Shown here one piece after another: positions 18,485 through 26,588 of a stretch of 64,000 nt of DNA. Each line of letters opens with the position of its first letter. Positions within the stretch are counted from its first letter, which is position 1. The DNA is taken from positions 202-64,201 of the forward strand of contig NZ_JRFC01000038.1 in assembly GCF_000769075.1 (NCBI RefSeq), given 5' to 3'. Below the pieces are notes generated by a model. The model did no database searches, was not told the origin of the DNA, and worked only from the letters and a program-made list of their open reading frames with translations. Made by a program: the position numbers and the translations under genes. The DNA comes from Porphyromonas sp. COT-290 OH3588 (GTDB lineage Bacteria > Bacteroidota > Bacteroidia > Bacteroidales > Porphyromonadaceae).

Positions 18485-20830
18485 CTAAAAACGCCACGAA
18501 AGCGATAATCTTATATCTCGTCCCAAGTCGTGAGCATAATATCTTGCTCTATTGGTGTATTCCTTATACTCCTTGTTGAAGACATTGTCCCCCGAGAGGG
18601 TACACTCAAGGCTGTGACGCTTATTGATCTGCCAAACAAGCCCGAGATCGAAGGAGAAGAGATTATAGGCCTCTGGAGAGGACGCAATCAAGTCTTTCTT
18701 CGGGTCGAACCGGTTCTGTTTGGCGACAAATCTATGCCCTAACTTAACAGATGCAGAGAACGTCTTGTTCAGACTAGGAATCCACTCGACATAATGATCA
18801 ATACGCATTGGAGGAATGAAAGGAAGATAGGCCTGAGATGGCTCCTCGTTCGCCCAAATCAATGCTGTGATAAGGCCGTAAGACCAATCCGAGAATGGTT
18901 TGATGTTTAGTGAGAAGTCTGCTCCTCTGAAGAATGCGTTCGTCTGCTTGTACTCAAATATCGGATAGAAGCCCGACACTACTGCCTTTACCTTCGGCTT
19001 GCCCGACTCATCTATCGAGGGTTGATCATAGATAAAGTTATTGACCCACTGAAGATACAGATCGAGCTGTACATTGAGCCACGAATTCTGGTAAATCAAC
19101 GCATTGACCCACTTATAGCTCTGTTCACTTGACAGATTGGGATTACCCTGTACATAGGCTCCAGCACCATGCGAAACACCATTACTATACAACTCGTGTA
19201 CGTGGGGAGCACGCCACGCAGCTCCAAGGTTACTAGTCAGGCTCAGCCCGTCGAGGAAGTGGTACTTCCCACCGATGCTATAAGTCCAGTTCGTAAACTC
19301 TCGATGCCCCCCATAGTATTCGCCGAAGGCATCATAGCCAGCCGCCTTGGTATCCTGATGATCTAGACGAACTCCAACCTCTGCACTCCACTTGCGGGTA
19401 ATATACTTCTGCATAGCGTAAGCCCCCAAAGTGGCTTCGAAGTAGTTGGGGATTAGTGGCACTACTCCATTGCCCGGCACACTATAGTTATCCGTAAGCA
19501 CATGCTGCGCGCCGATCTCGCTCTGCCAATACCCATAGGACAGCTCCCAGCGGAGTCGATTCTGCAAGGATAGTAGCGATAGGTCTACCTCTGGGATATG
19601 CGAATTATTATTGCGTCGGATGCGATACTCTTTGCGAGCATCCTCTTGCATAGAGATCTGATGGAAGAAGATCCCCCATGCTGTATTCAAGGTCGTTTTG
19701 TTACTCAACAGATGATGGACTACACGCTCTCTCGGGTAATCGATCTCTCGACTAAATGCGGTAATAACCTCTTGCGGAGGACGCCCCAGAGCTATTCGCT
19801 CACGCAAAAGCTCTTCGTTGCCTAGCTGTGCAAATTTAGGATTGGCCGAGTACTCATCGTAGCGACTGTAAAAAGGCTCTATACGAAAACGCCCTCTGTC
19901 GTACCCTAAACCAACAGCAAAGTTTCGCTCAAGAGAGCCAGTATTATTGAGGAGATAGTTAGCCGAAGACTTATCTCCACTCGTGCCATAGGTGCCATGT
20001 ACACGCCAAGCTATATCTCTATAAAAAGGTAGAGCCCCCTCCAGTCTAAGCGTCTGCATAAACCTGCGCCCATTGCTCCCAACTAGAGTATTGGTTGTAC
20101 CCGAAAAGGACTCTCTGCGATACGGTAGAGCTTTCTGCTCTAGGACGATCGTTCCGCCCATGGCCTCTGAGCCGTATCGCACACTCTCTGCTCCTTTGAT
20201 CACGTGGATTGCCCCATTACTATTCATATCAACCTCGGGGGCATGCCCTTCTCCCCACTGCTGCCCCGCTTGTCGCACACCATTATTAACAATGAGGATA
20301 CGATTGCCGTGCATACCATGGATAACCGGCTTGGCGGTGTTAGCGCCTGTCTGTATCGAGCTCACACCACTTACGCCCTCGAGTAGGGCTGCCAAAGACT
20401 TGCCTATCGACTTATTGATCTGCTCCGAACCTATTTTGCTAGCAACTGCATTAACCGAGGTGCTACGACGCTCGGCCTTGACCAAGACCTCGTCTAGGCT
20501 GGACTGCTCTGGTGTAAGGTAAACAGTGTGCTTACCTCTGCTCTTGAGTATCTGACTGACGGGGACACGCTGCTCTCGGTAGCCTACATAGCGGACGAGG
20601 ATAGAGCCCTGACTATTTAGATTCTTGGGAAGTACAACCTGCCCTTTCTTGTCGGTAACGAGTGCCGAAGTAGGCGAAAGAATGACATATGCAGCCTCTA
20701 CGGGGGATTGACTATCCTGCTCAACAACGCTGAGGACAATACTTTCACTCTTCTGAGCCCAAGACAGAGCTGAGAGCTGAACTAGCAAACACGATAATAA
20801 AATGATTCTTCTAAAAGTATCTCGACACAT
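18485..20830 (-). CDS. TonB-dependent outer-membrane receptor, ZnuD-like plug
   Basis: The 781-residue protein has a signal peptide ending near SWAQ, a carboxypeptidase-regulatory-like domain (about 25-105), a plug domain (about 115-235) and a 22-stranded barrel that ends in the usual aromatic (SLSWRF). The plug carries VIHGMHGNRILIVNNGVR and GQQWGEGHAPEVDM, close to the plug signature of zinc-type (ZnuD-like) receptors as I remember them. TonB-ExbBD energy would drive uptake of the ligand. The start at 20828-20830 is chosen because a perfect -7 box lies at 20860-20867; the 33-codon longer frame would begin upstream of transcription. It leads an operon with the two HQHFF lipoproteins. Confidence 0.88.
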   Translation of the reverse strand: MCRDTFRRIILLSCLLVQLSALSWAQKSESIVLSVVEQDSQSPVEAAYVILSPTSALVTDKKGQVVLPKNLNSQGSILVRYVGYREQRVPVSQILKSRGKHTVYLTPEQSSLDEVLVKAERRSTSVNAVASKIGSEQINKSIGKSLAALLEGVSGVSSIQTGANTAKPVIHGMHGNRILIVNNGVRQAGQQWGEGHAPEVDMNSNGAIHVIKGAESVRYGSEAMGGTIVLEQKALPYRRESFSGTTNTLVGSNGRRFMQTLRLEGALPFYRDIAWRVHGTYGTSGDKSSANYLLNNTGSLERNFAVGLGYDRGRFRIEPFYSRYDEYSANPKFAQLGNEELLRERIALGRPPQEVITAFSREIDYPRERVVHHLLSNKTTLNTAWGIFFHQISMQEDARKEYRIRRNNNSHIPEVDLSLLSLQNRLRWELSYGYWQSEIGAQHVLTDNYSVPGNGVVPLIPNYFEATLGAYAMQKYITRKWSAEVGVRLDHQDTKAAGYDAFGEYYGGHREFTNWTYSIGGKYHFLDGLSLTSNLGAAWRAPHVHELYSNGVSHGAGAYVQGNPNLSSEQSYKWVNALIYQNSWLNVQLDLYLQWVNNFIYDQPSIDESGKPKVKAVVSGFYPIFEYKQTNAFFRGADFSLNIKPFSDWSYGLITALIWANEEPSQAYLPFIPPMRIDHYVEWIPSLNKTFSASVKLGHRFVAKQNRFDPKKDLIASSPEAYNLFSFDLGLVWQINKRHSLECTLSGDNVFNKEYKEYTNRARYYAHDLGRDIRLSLSWRF

Positions 20831-20859
20831 AGTTAAGATGAAGTGTAGTCCACTAAGCG

Positions 20860-20867
20860 CAAAGGTA
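20860..20867 (-). promoter_or_regulatory. -7 box (TACCTTTG) for the TonB receptor operon
   Basis: Exact match to TAnnTTTG on the - strand, about 30 bases upstream of the ATG at 20830. It decides the start codon. The rest of the gap to 21077 holds no recognised gene. Confidence 0.6.
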
Positions 20868-21077
20868 AAGAGTTTTTCATGTACTCTCAGCAAAAAAACA
20901 AGATAAAATCTCAGCGATACTACCCACACAAAACGTCATCTGGCTCACAACCTCAAACAAATCGGGAGGACCAGCTACGTCCTCACTCTCTGATCAAAGA
21001 CGAGGTGTACTCCGCTCTACTCATAAACATCATATCACATTGCCAATGCTCAGACGATACATAGCCTAACAAATCTT

Positions 21078-21119
21078 AAAGGGGCTGCGCCAAAGTCTAA
21101 CTTTGGTCACAGCCCCTTT
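21078..21119 (-). terminator. Terminator-like hairpin after the T9SS cargo gene
   Basis: AAAGGGGCTG with CAAAG pairs with CTTTG and CAGCCCCTTT through a small internal mismatch and a 5-base loop. It lies about 55 bases downstream of the stop at 21176 and has the same GGCTGCGCC core as the pnp terminator. Confidence 0.7.
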
Positions 21120-21175
21120 GAGGTCTATCAGAGATTTACTCTACATAGTATATGGGTATTTAGTCTGCTATACTA

Positions 21176-23371
21176 TCAGAGAGCTACCTTGAACGCTTCG
21201 TTACCCACGATCACTACATAAGCCTCCGAGGCCAAGCCAGTCATCGTAATATCAGAGTTGCCAGAGTCGTCTACCAAGAGCGTTGCCCCAGACATATTAA
21301 ATATGGTAACCTTTGTCTTCATAGGATTCTTGATGTACAACGTCCCGTCTACGGCATAGACATCAGCCTGTACTAATCGATGAAGCACCTCTGCGCCTAC
21401 TTTATTCTGCACGGTTACATAGTCCGAGTATTGACTTTTCTTGAACTTGGCTTGGGCAAACTGATTCTCGGGATCTTTGCCACGAACAGCTACGACACGT
21501 ACATGAATAGGGGTAACTAGCTTAGCAGCGGGTCCTACTATCTTGACATCATGCTCCGATCCATCTACGAGCTGCTTCAGGTAACAAGCATCACGGAATA
21601 CCTCTCCCCTCTTGTAGTTTTGAGTAATCTTCAAGTTATCTACGTAGAGGTTATCGTACCCCTTCACTGCGAAAATACCCAACTTAGAGCGCTTGGCTCC
21701 CTTGGTGAAAGGCAACTCATAAGTAGTCCACTTGGGACTTACCTTCTCGGGATATACAAGCTCTACTTGCTTAAATAATCCTATCTCTTCGTCATAGGTA
21801 AAGAGAGCTATCGCAGCCTCCGTTTGACGAGAATCAATGACTTTACCGTCATTATCTTTTGTCTGACCGATGGCACCCCAAAGATCGACTTTGACCTTGA
21901 ACTTACCTTCATCTTTGGAGAGGTCCATCTCTTCGGACTGTAGACTCACGATCTGATTAGAATTGAAGTAGTGCCAACCGTCCAAGCAAATCATGCCTTT
22001 GTAGGCCGCATGATTATATCCCAACCAACCTGCTTGAACCGTTTCTACTGCACGCCCCGTCATGCTAAATACCCGCGCTTCGGGGTCTGGGTTTTCGGGG
22101 GTAAATTCAGATAATTCTCCTTTTTCGTTCCTCACGTTGGCAAAGTCTTCATCTGCAATGACAAACTCTCCGTCCTGCTGAGCTGTACGATCGTAGTATG
22201 CCCATACATTATAGGCTGTCGCCGAGGGCACTTTAGCCCAAGATACATTGAACGCTCCATCGACAGCTGGGCCTTTGATAGGATTAACCACAGGAGCTTC
22301 CAGCTCATCTAGCTCTTTGTAGGGAGCAGGGACAGACTTCTTATCACCCTTAGTAGCAGCCAAAGTATAGAAGTAAATCCCCCCTGAGGTGAGGCCAGAG
22401 AGGTTATAGACCTGTGTATCTCCTCCCGAGATCTTTCGCTCTTTCACCACATACTCCCTGCGGGTAGGCTGAGGCATTCCGGGACGTGGCGCTGGCTCTC
22501 CCGAAGGCATCAAACGATACACACTCAGCAGATAGCCATCGGCTTCCTTGACTTTAAGCCAGCGAATGTCTACCGATGCCCCCTTATAGTTAAGAGGTTC
22601 TCGGATAATAGGCATTGCCACAAAAGGCTTAACGATAGAAATCTCAATCTCATCAATGAAGACTCCATAGTCCTCATTTTGTGCCCTCTTGACGATATTC
22701 ACAATCATACTGTTGCCAGCACCCTGAAAGAGAAAGTAGTAGTCCTTCCATTCGGTAGAAAGATTGGTAACATGAATAGGCTCTCCAATTCTCCATGTTG
22801 GGGACATATTGAAGGTTTCTGCCGCCTCTACTGTGAGCATCGCTCCCTCGCCATCTTGTAGAGGTCTTGATGCACGAGCTCTTATCTTGACAAAAAAGTT
22901 ACCTTGTTCCTTGGAAAGGTCTATCAGGTGTGTGTTGATCTTCGCCTCTCTCTCGGCCATATAGAGTGTACCGCCAGCCGAGTAGACATTGCCAGCCCCC
23001 CATATCTCTCCATTCTCGGCATACTCCCTCTTCATATTGAACCAAACGGGGTACTCCGATATCGGTGTTTCGTCACTATCTAGATATATTCTGGTATTGA
23101 AGTCTGGTTTTTCCTCGGTACCCATAGTTAGTTTAGAGAATGTTTCTCTGACAACCACCGTCTTCTCCCCGTACGTTTCGGGAGTTTCTGCTGCGGGAAG
23201 TCGCATATTCACTGGCTCTTGAGAGGGGAGCGCTACTCTTCCCTTCACTTTTTCTTTTATGGCACTTTGAGGATTCTCAAACGAGTAGTGAGCGCTTGTC
23301 GCTTCCAAAGTAAACGACGAAGCAAGCACTACACTTGCCAACACAGAAGCAATTGTAATTAGTCTTTTCAT
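21176..23371 (-). CDS. T9SS-secreted, adhesin-like surface protein
   Basis: The 731-residue product has a signal peptide (SVVLASSFTLEATSA). Two jelly-roll-like segments (about 70-250 and 400-600) resemble the cleaved-adhesin or choice-of-anchor-J domains of gingipain and hemagglutinin proteins, with fibronectin-type-III-like stretches between them (for example VSWAKVPSATAYNVWAYY). The last 75 residues (ADVYAVDGTLYIKNP ... VTIFNMSGATLL ... EAYVVIVG) fit the C-terminal sorting domain of the type IX secretion system, so the protein should be exported across the outer membrane and attached to the surface. Binding target unknown. It is transcribed alone. Confidence 0.8.
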   Translation of the reverse strand: MKRLITIASVLASVVLASSFTLEATSAHYSFENPQSAIKEKVKGRVALPSQEPVNMRLPAAETPETYGEKTVVVRETFSKLTMGTEEKPDFNTRIYLDSDETPISEYPVWFNMKREYAENGEIWGAGNVYSAGGTLYMAEREAKINTHLIDLSKEQGNFFVKIRARASRPLQDGEGAMLTVEAAETFNMSPTWRIGEPIHVTNLSTEWKDYYFLFQGAGNSMIVNIVKRAQNEDYGVFIDEIEISIVKPFVAMPIIREPLNYKGASVDIRWLKVKEADGYLLSVYRLMPSGEPAPRPGMPQPTRREYVVKERKISGGDTQVYNLSGLTSGGIYFYTLAATKGDKKSVPAPYKELDELEAPVVNPIKGPAVDGAFNVSWAKVPSATAYNVWAYYDRTAQQDGEFVIADEDFANVRNEKGELSEFTPENPDPEARVFSMTGRAVETVQAGWLGYNHAAYKGMICLDGWHYFNSNQIVSLQSEEMDLSKDEGKFKVKVDLWGAIGQTKDNDGKVIDSRQTEAAIALFTYDEEIGLFKQVELVYPEKVSPKWTTYELPFTKGAKRSKLGIFAVKGYDNLYVDNLKITQNYKRGEVFRDACYLKQLVDGSEHDVKIVGPAAKLVTPIHVRVVAVRGKDPENQFAQAKFKKSQYSDYVTVQNKVGAEVLHRLVQADVYAVDGTLYIKNPMKTKVTIFNMSGATLLVDDSGNSDITMTGLASEAYVVIVGNEAFKVAL

Positions 23372-23891
23372 CCTTCTAAAAAAATAATTGTTAGACTTTT
23401 GTGATATATCCCTTTCCTCAACATAAGGAGATTGAGGATTTGGGTAGAATCTATCAGACAGTTATCAGGGGCACCATTAAGGGCTTCGGGCACAAATAGG
23501 GAGGAGGGCCTGCCTTATGATCAAGGTCTATTCGTCCGCTTGTGCGGGCCTTTACAAGGAAACAACACCGCCCCCCTCTTTGGGGAGATACGAATACTTG
23601 TACTAAGATAGGTAGTTTGTTTCAAATAAACAAATGTCAGCAAAAAACAGCGGATTGTCTTGAGCATAGCGTCTTAGCTCTAGTTAGCTCTAGGCGAAAT
23701 CTACTAGCCTACAAGGGATATTCCTTGCCATGCAAAACAAGACCTACCTTCGTCTTTACAAGCTTATTATTCTCCATTGCACAAAGACCATAACTTGAAC
23801 TTAAGGTTCTATTCTTCTCTCTAGGAGAGTTCTCTAGGCTATTGAGATCTGAGTAAGCTCTAGTTTGCACACACATAAATCTTCTCTTTGG
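23372..23891. other. Spacer with no gene recognised
   Basis: About 520 bases between the divergent starts of the T9SS cargo gene and the repeat. No TAnnTTTG box is visible for the cargo gene, and no convincing frame, tRNA or structured RNA was seen. Confidence 0.4.
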
Positions 23892-24235
23892 TTAAAAATC
23901 GCAAAGAAAAATGCCCTCAAAAGATCGAGCAAATGCCACGAAACCTCTAAAGGCAACCGCAGCTGCTCGCAAAATTGAAGGACTAACTCCGAGAGATTGT
24001 AGGATTCATTCATCAAGATGTGTCCATCAATTCAAAACGATTAATGGGAAGAAAACCCCAGAAACAAACTACAAACACATAAATCCACTCTCCAAAAAGA
24101 CACAACGTATTATATATAAGATCATTATAAAAACCCGTTATAACGGGCTTTTTCGAACCGATGGAGCACCAAGGCCAAGACGAAGCAAAATCGAACCTAG
24201 GAGCCACTAGGCGGCCTATACAAGGTCCCCCCTTA
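23892..24235 (+). repeat. Intergenic repeat family, copy 2
   Basis: Shared landmarks with the other copies, in order: GGTTAAAAATCGCAAAGAAA (about 23889-23908), ATTGAAGGACTAA (23974-23986), GATTAATGGGAAGAAA (24040-24055), an A-rich middle, a short stem with T run (24134-24153), then GGAGCACCAAGGCC and GAGCCACTAGGCGGCC near the end. A 99-codon frame overlaps it, but the matching frame in copy 3 is broken by a stop, so I treat the element as non-coding. The -7 box of the next gene lies downstream, at 24514, so this copy is not in that gene's leader. Confidence 0.65.
24134..24153 (+). terminator. Short terminator-like stem inside repeat copy 2
   Basis: CCCGTTATAACGGG can fold with a 5-base-pair stem and a 4-base loop and is followed by CTTTTT. 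A stem and T run occupy the same position in the half copy at 129-250. Confidence 0.5.
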
Positions 24236-24513
24236 TACACTGAAACATCAAGAAGTTTTCCCATCAATAATCCGAGATGTGACCCAAAATATAAATTGAG
24301 GCGATGAAACCAGATTGCCTAAATAATGGCTCCAATAAGCTATCGAGATTGACTTGTTGCAAGACTACTCTCACATCAAACAACTTACTAATACAGCCCC
24401 TTCACGCAGATCCGTGCAAGGCTATTCACACAATTACACAAAAAGAACAGTCGATACAAAAGTGCAATTAATACAGCTTAATGGGTATCGCAATCAATTT
24501 AATCGAAAATATG

Positions 24514-24521
24514 TACTTTTG
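24514..24521 (+). promoter_or_regulatory. -7 box (TACTTTTG) for the serine palmitoyltransferase gene
   Basis: Matches TAnnTTTG and gives a leader of about 55 bases to the ATG at 24587. Confidence 0.5.
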
Positions 24522-24586
24522 CTCGGAATTAACAAAACCTCGCCTTACCCCGAGTGGGCAACGCTAGGCGAGCTATTATATTGAAT

Positions 24587-25774
24587 ATGAAGATTCTGCA
24601 ACAGCGCTTGGCGCAGTACACAGAGCCCCAACAGGCTCAAGCGGCAGGGATTTATCCATACTTTCGCAAGATAGAGAGCGATCAGGATACAGAAGTCATC
24701 ATTGATGGGCGTAAGGTGCTTATGTTTGGCTCCAACTCCTATCTTGGCCTCACGAATCATCCAGAGGTCAAGGCTGCAGCCGCAGAGGCCTTAGAGAAGT
24801 ATGGCACTGGGTGTGCTGGAAGCCGTTTCCTAAATGGCACACTAGATATACATCTGGAGCTGGAGAAACGTCTGGCCGAGTTTATGGGTAAGGAAGATGC
24901 TATCATTTTCTCCACTGGGTTTCAAGTTAATTTAGGTGTCATCTCTTGCTTGACTGGGCGAGAGGACTTCATCATCTGGGACTCCCTCAATCATGCATCT
25001 ATCATCGAGGGGATCCGCCTCGGCCTAGGCAAAAGCCTCAAATACAAGCATAATGATATGGATGCTCTGGAGCGTAGGCTCCAGCAGTGTAGCCCAGATA
25101 AGGTCAAGCTAATCATCGTTGATGGGGTTTTCTCCATGGAGGGTGACGTGTGCAACCTACCAGAAATAGTAAGGCTGGCCAAGAAATATAATGCAGCGGT
25201 CATGGTAGACGAGGCTCATGGAATCGGCGTCATGGGTAGCCATGGTCGTGGCGTCTGCGACCACTTTGGTCTAACCAAGGACGTGGATTTGATTATGGGT
25301 ACTTTCAGCAAATCCTTCGCCTCAATTGGTGGCTTCATCGCTGGAGATGCTACACTGATCAATTATATTCGCCATCACGCTCGCTCGTATATCTTCAGTG
25401 CGAGTGCCACACCTGCAGCCACTGCGGCTGCTATGGCATCACTAGACATCATGCTACGTGAGCCCGAGCGAGTGGAGCAGCTACAAGCCAAGACGACCTA
25501 CTGCCTAGAGCGATTCCGCACTTTTGGCTTCGAGATTGGCAACACGTCTACACCGATCATTCCGATTTTTGTACGTGACAATAACCTCACGTTCCTCATC
25601 ACTCGGGAACTCTTTGATGCAGGTGTCTTCGTCAATCCCGTGGTATCTCCAGCAGTTGCACCAGAGGATACACTCATTCGCTTCTCTCTAATGTCTACGC
25701 ACACCTACGAGCAGCTAGACACAGCGATCGAGCGTATCTACCAGATCTTCCAAAAGCATGGTTTACTCAAATAG
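24587..25774 (+). CDS. spt: Serine palmitoyltransferase (alpha-oxoamine synthase)
   Basis: The enzyme condenses serine with a fatty acyl-CoA, the first step of sphingolipid synthesis, and uses pyridoxal phosphate. The 395-residue product belongs to the alpha-oxoamine synthase family, with FGSNSYLGLTNHP (47-59), GTGCAGSRFLNG (73-84), DEAHGIGVMG (208-217) and the cofactor lysine in GTFSKSFASIGG (K242). The N-terminus (MKILQQRLAQYTEPQQA) closely resembles the Porphyromonas gingivalis serine palmitoyltransferase as I remember it; 8-amino-7-oxononanoate synthase or 2-amino-3-ketobutyrate CoA ligase are less likely. The family start decides for ATG 24587 over one 33 bases upstream. A single-gene transcript. 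Confidence 0.85.
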   Translation: MKILQQRLAQYTEPQQAQAAGIYPYFRKIESDQDTEVIIDGRKVLMFGSNSYLGLTNHPEVKAAAAEALEKYGTGCAGSRFLNGTLDIHLELEKRLAEFMGKEDAIIFSTGFQVNLGVISCLTGREDFIIWDSLNHASIIEGIRLGLGKSLKYKHNDMDALERRLQQCSPDKVKLIIVDGVFSMEGDVCNLPEIVRLAKKYNAAVMVDEAHGIGVMGSHGRGVCDHFGLTKDVDLIMGTFSKSFASIGGFIAGDATLINYIRHHARSYIFSASATPAATAAAMASLDIMLREPERVEQLQAKTTYCLERFRTFGFEIGNTSTPIIPIFVRDNNLTFLITRELFDAGVFVNPVVSPAVAPEDTLIRFSLMSTHTYEQLDTAIERIYQIFQKHGLLK

Positions 25775-25797
25775 AGCTTAGCCTCTAAATACAAGAA

Positions 25798-25841
25798 CTC
25801 CCCCTAGACAATCCAACTGGATATCTAGGGGGAGCTTTTAT
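25798..25841 (+). terminator. Intrinsic terminator of the serine palmitoyltransferase gene
   Basis: CTCCCCCTAGA pairs perfectly with TCTAGGGGGAG over a 15-base loop and is followed by CTTTTATT. It lies between convergent genes and may also work for the other strand. Confidence 0.85.
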
Positions 25842-25865
25842 TAAGAGCTTTATATATTCGGTAGC

Positions 25866-26423
25866 CTAGAGCTTATAAGACACACCAATGTGTGCAGCAG
25901 CAATGCCATAGCCGAACTCTAGGTTAGCAGCTAGTCTATCGGTGAAGTAGTAGCGTGCACCAATGAAGCTACTCCAAGCTGAACCGCTATTTGTACTGGT
26001 AGCATCTAGAACTATAGGACCAGAATAGCCATAGTGGCTATTACTCGTCACTCTATAACCAAGCATCAAACCAATATAGGTGTCTAGCTTGTCTACGAAT
26101 TGGTAGTGTAGAGCACCACGGCCACCAAGCACGAAGTTAGAAGACTTATAACCCTGCGCTACGTTGAGGATTGAGGTCTTATAGTCGAGTCCGTAGTAAC
26201 CAGCATAGGCACCAACACCGATAGAGGACTTATCATCAAACAAATTGTCCTTGATGCTGTACTCAAAAGAGGCGGCGATGGGAGGAACAACCATACTACC
26301 AGAGCTGTAGACTCCTAAACCAATACCTGCACCAACAACCTTAGTGCCTTGAGAGAAAGTGTCGTTCTGAGCTTGAGCCCCTAGGCCTAGCAACATCGCA
26401 CCGATGAGAAATAGTTTTTTCAT
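25866..26423 (-). CDS. Small outer-membrane beta-barrel protein
   Basis: The 185-residue product has a clean signal peptide (MKKLFLIGAMLLGLGAQAQ) and then alternating beta strands rich in Gly, Tyr and Ser (ALHYQFVDKLDTYIGLMLGYR; GARYYFTDRLAANLEFGYG), ending with a strand that suits an outer-membrane barrel of about eight strands. It resembles the general outer-membrane beta-barrel family (OmpA-barrel or OprF-like) common in Bacteroidetes. No specific function can be inferred. It appears to be a lone gene downstream of the LRR protein gene, from which a strong terminator separates it. Confidence 0.75.
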   Translation of the reverse strand: MKKLFLIGAMLLGLGAQAQNDTFSQGTKVVGAGIGLGVYSSGSMVVPPIAASFEYSIKDNLFDDKSSIGVGAYAGYYGLDYKTSILNVAQGYKSSNFVLGGRGALHYQFVDKLDTYIGLMLGYRVTSNSHYGYSGPIVLDATSTNSGSAWSSFIGARYYFTDRLAANLEFGYGIAAAHIGVSYKL

Positions 26424-26508
26424 TTTTAGTGTAATAATAATTTTATTCTTCCGTCTACTCTATTGGAGGCTTTTCGACATACGCCTGCATTTAATAGTTA
26501 AACACAAA

Positions 26509-26566
26509 AATAGAATTTGTCCGTCAATATGTAAAATATCTCACATATTGACGGACAAATTCTATT
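26509..26566 (-). terminator. 24-bp perfect hairpin ending the LRR gene
   Basis: 26509-26532 and 26543-26566 are perfect reverse complements (24 base pairs, A+T-rich) around a 10-base loop. On the - strand a T run (TTTTTGTGTTT) follows. It lies 23 bases downstream of the LRR gene stop, as expected for an intrinsic terminator. A TATTTTTG box at 26505-26512 inside the T run could be the promoter of the small barrel gene. Confidence 0.85.
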
Positions 26567-26588
26567 ACCTTTTTCGCTCTCTGAGCTC

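Noticed and set aside
20073-20522. 149-codon frame on the + strand
   Set aside because: Lies entirely inside the TonB receptor gene on the other strand, is rich in Thr/Pro/Leu as shadow frames are, and matches no family.
23911-24210. 99-codon reading frame inside repeat copy 2, with a loosely similar frame at 51794-52024
   Set aside because: The same frame in copy 3 is broken by stop codons, and the shared peptide bits (such as GKK.P) follow from the conserved nucleotides. No start context or known domain.
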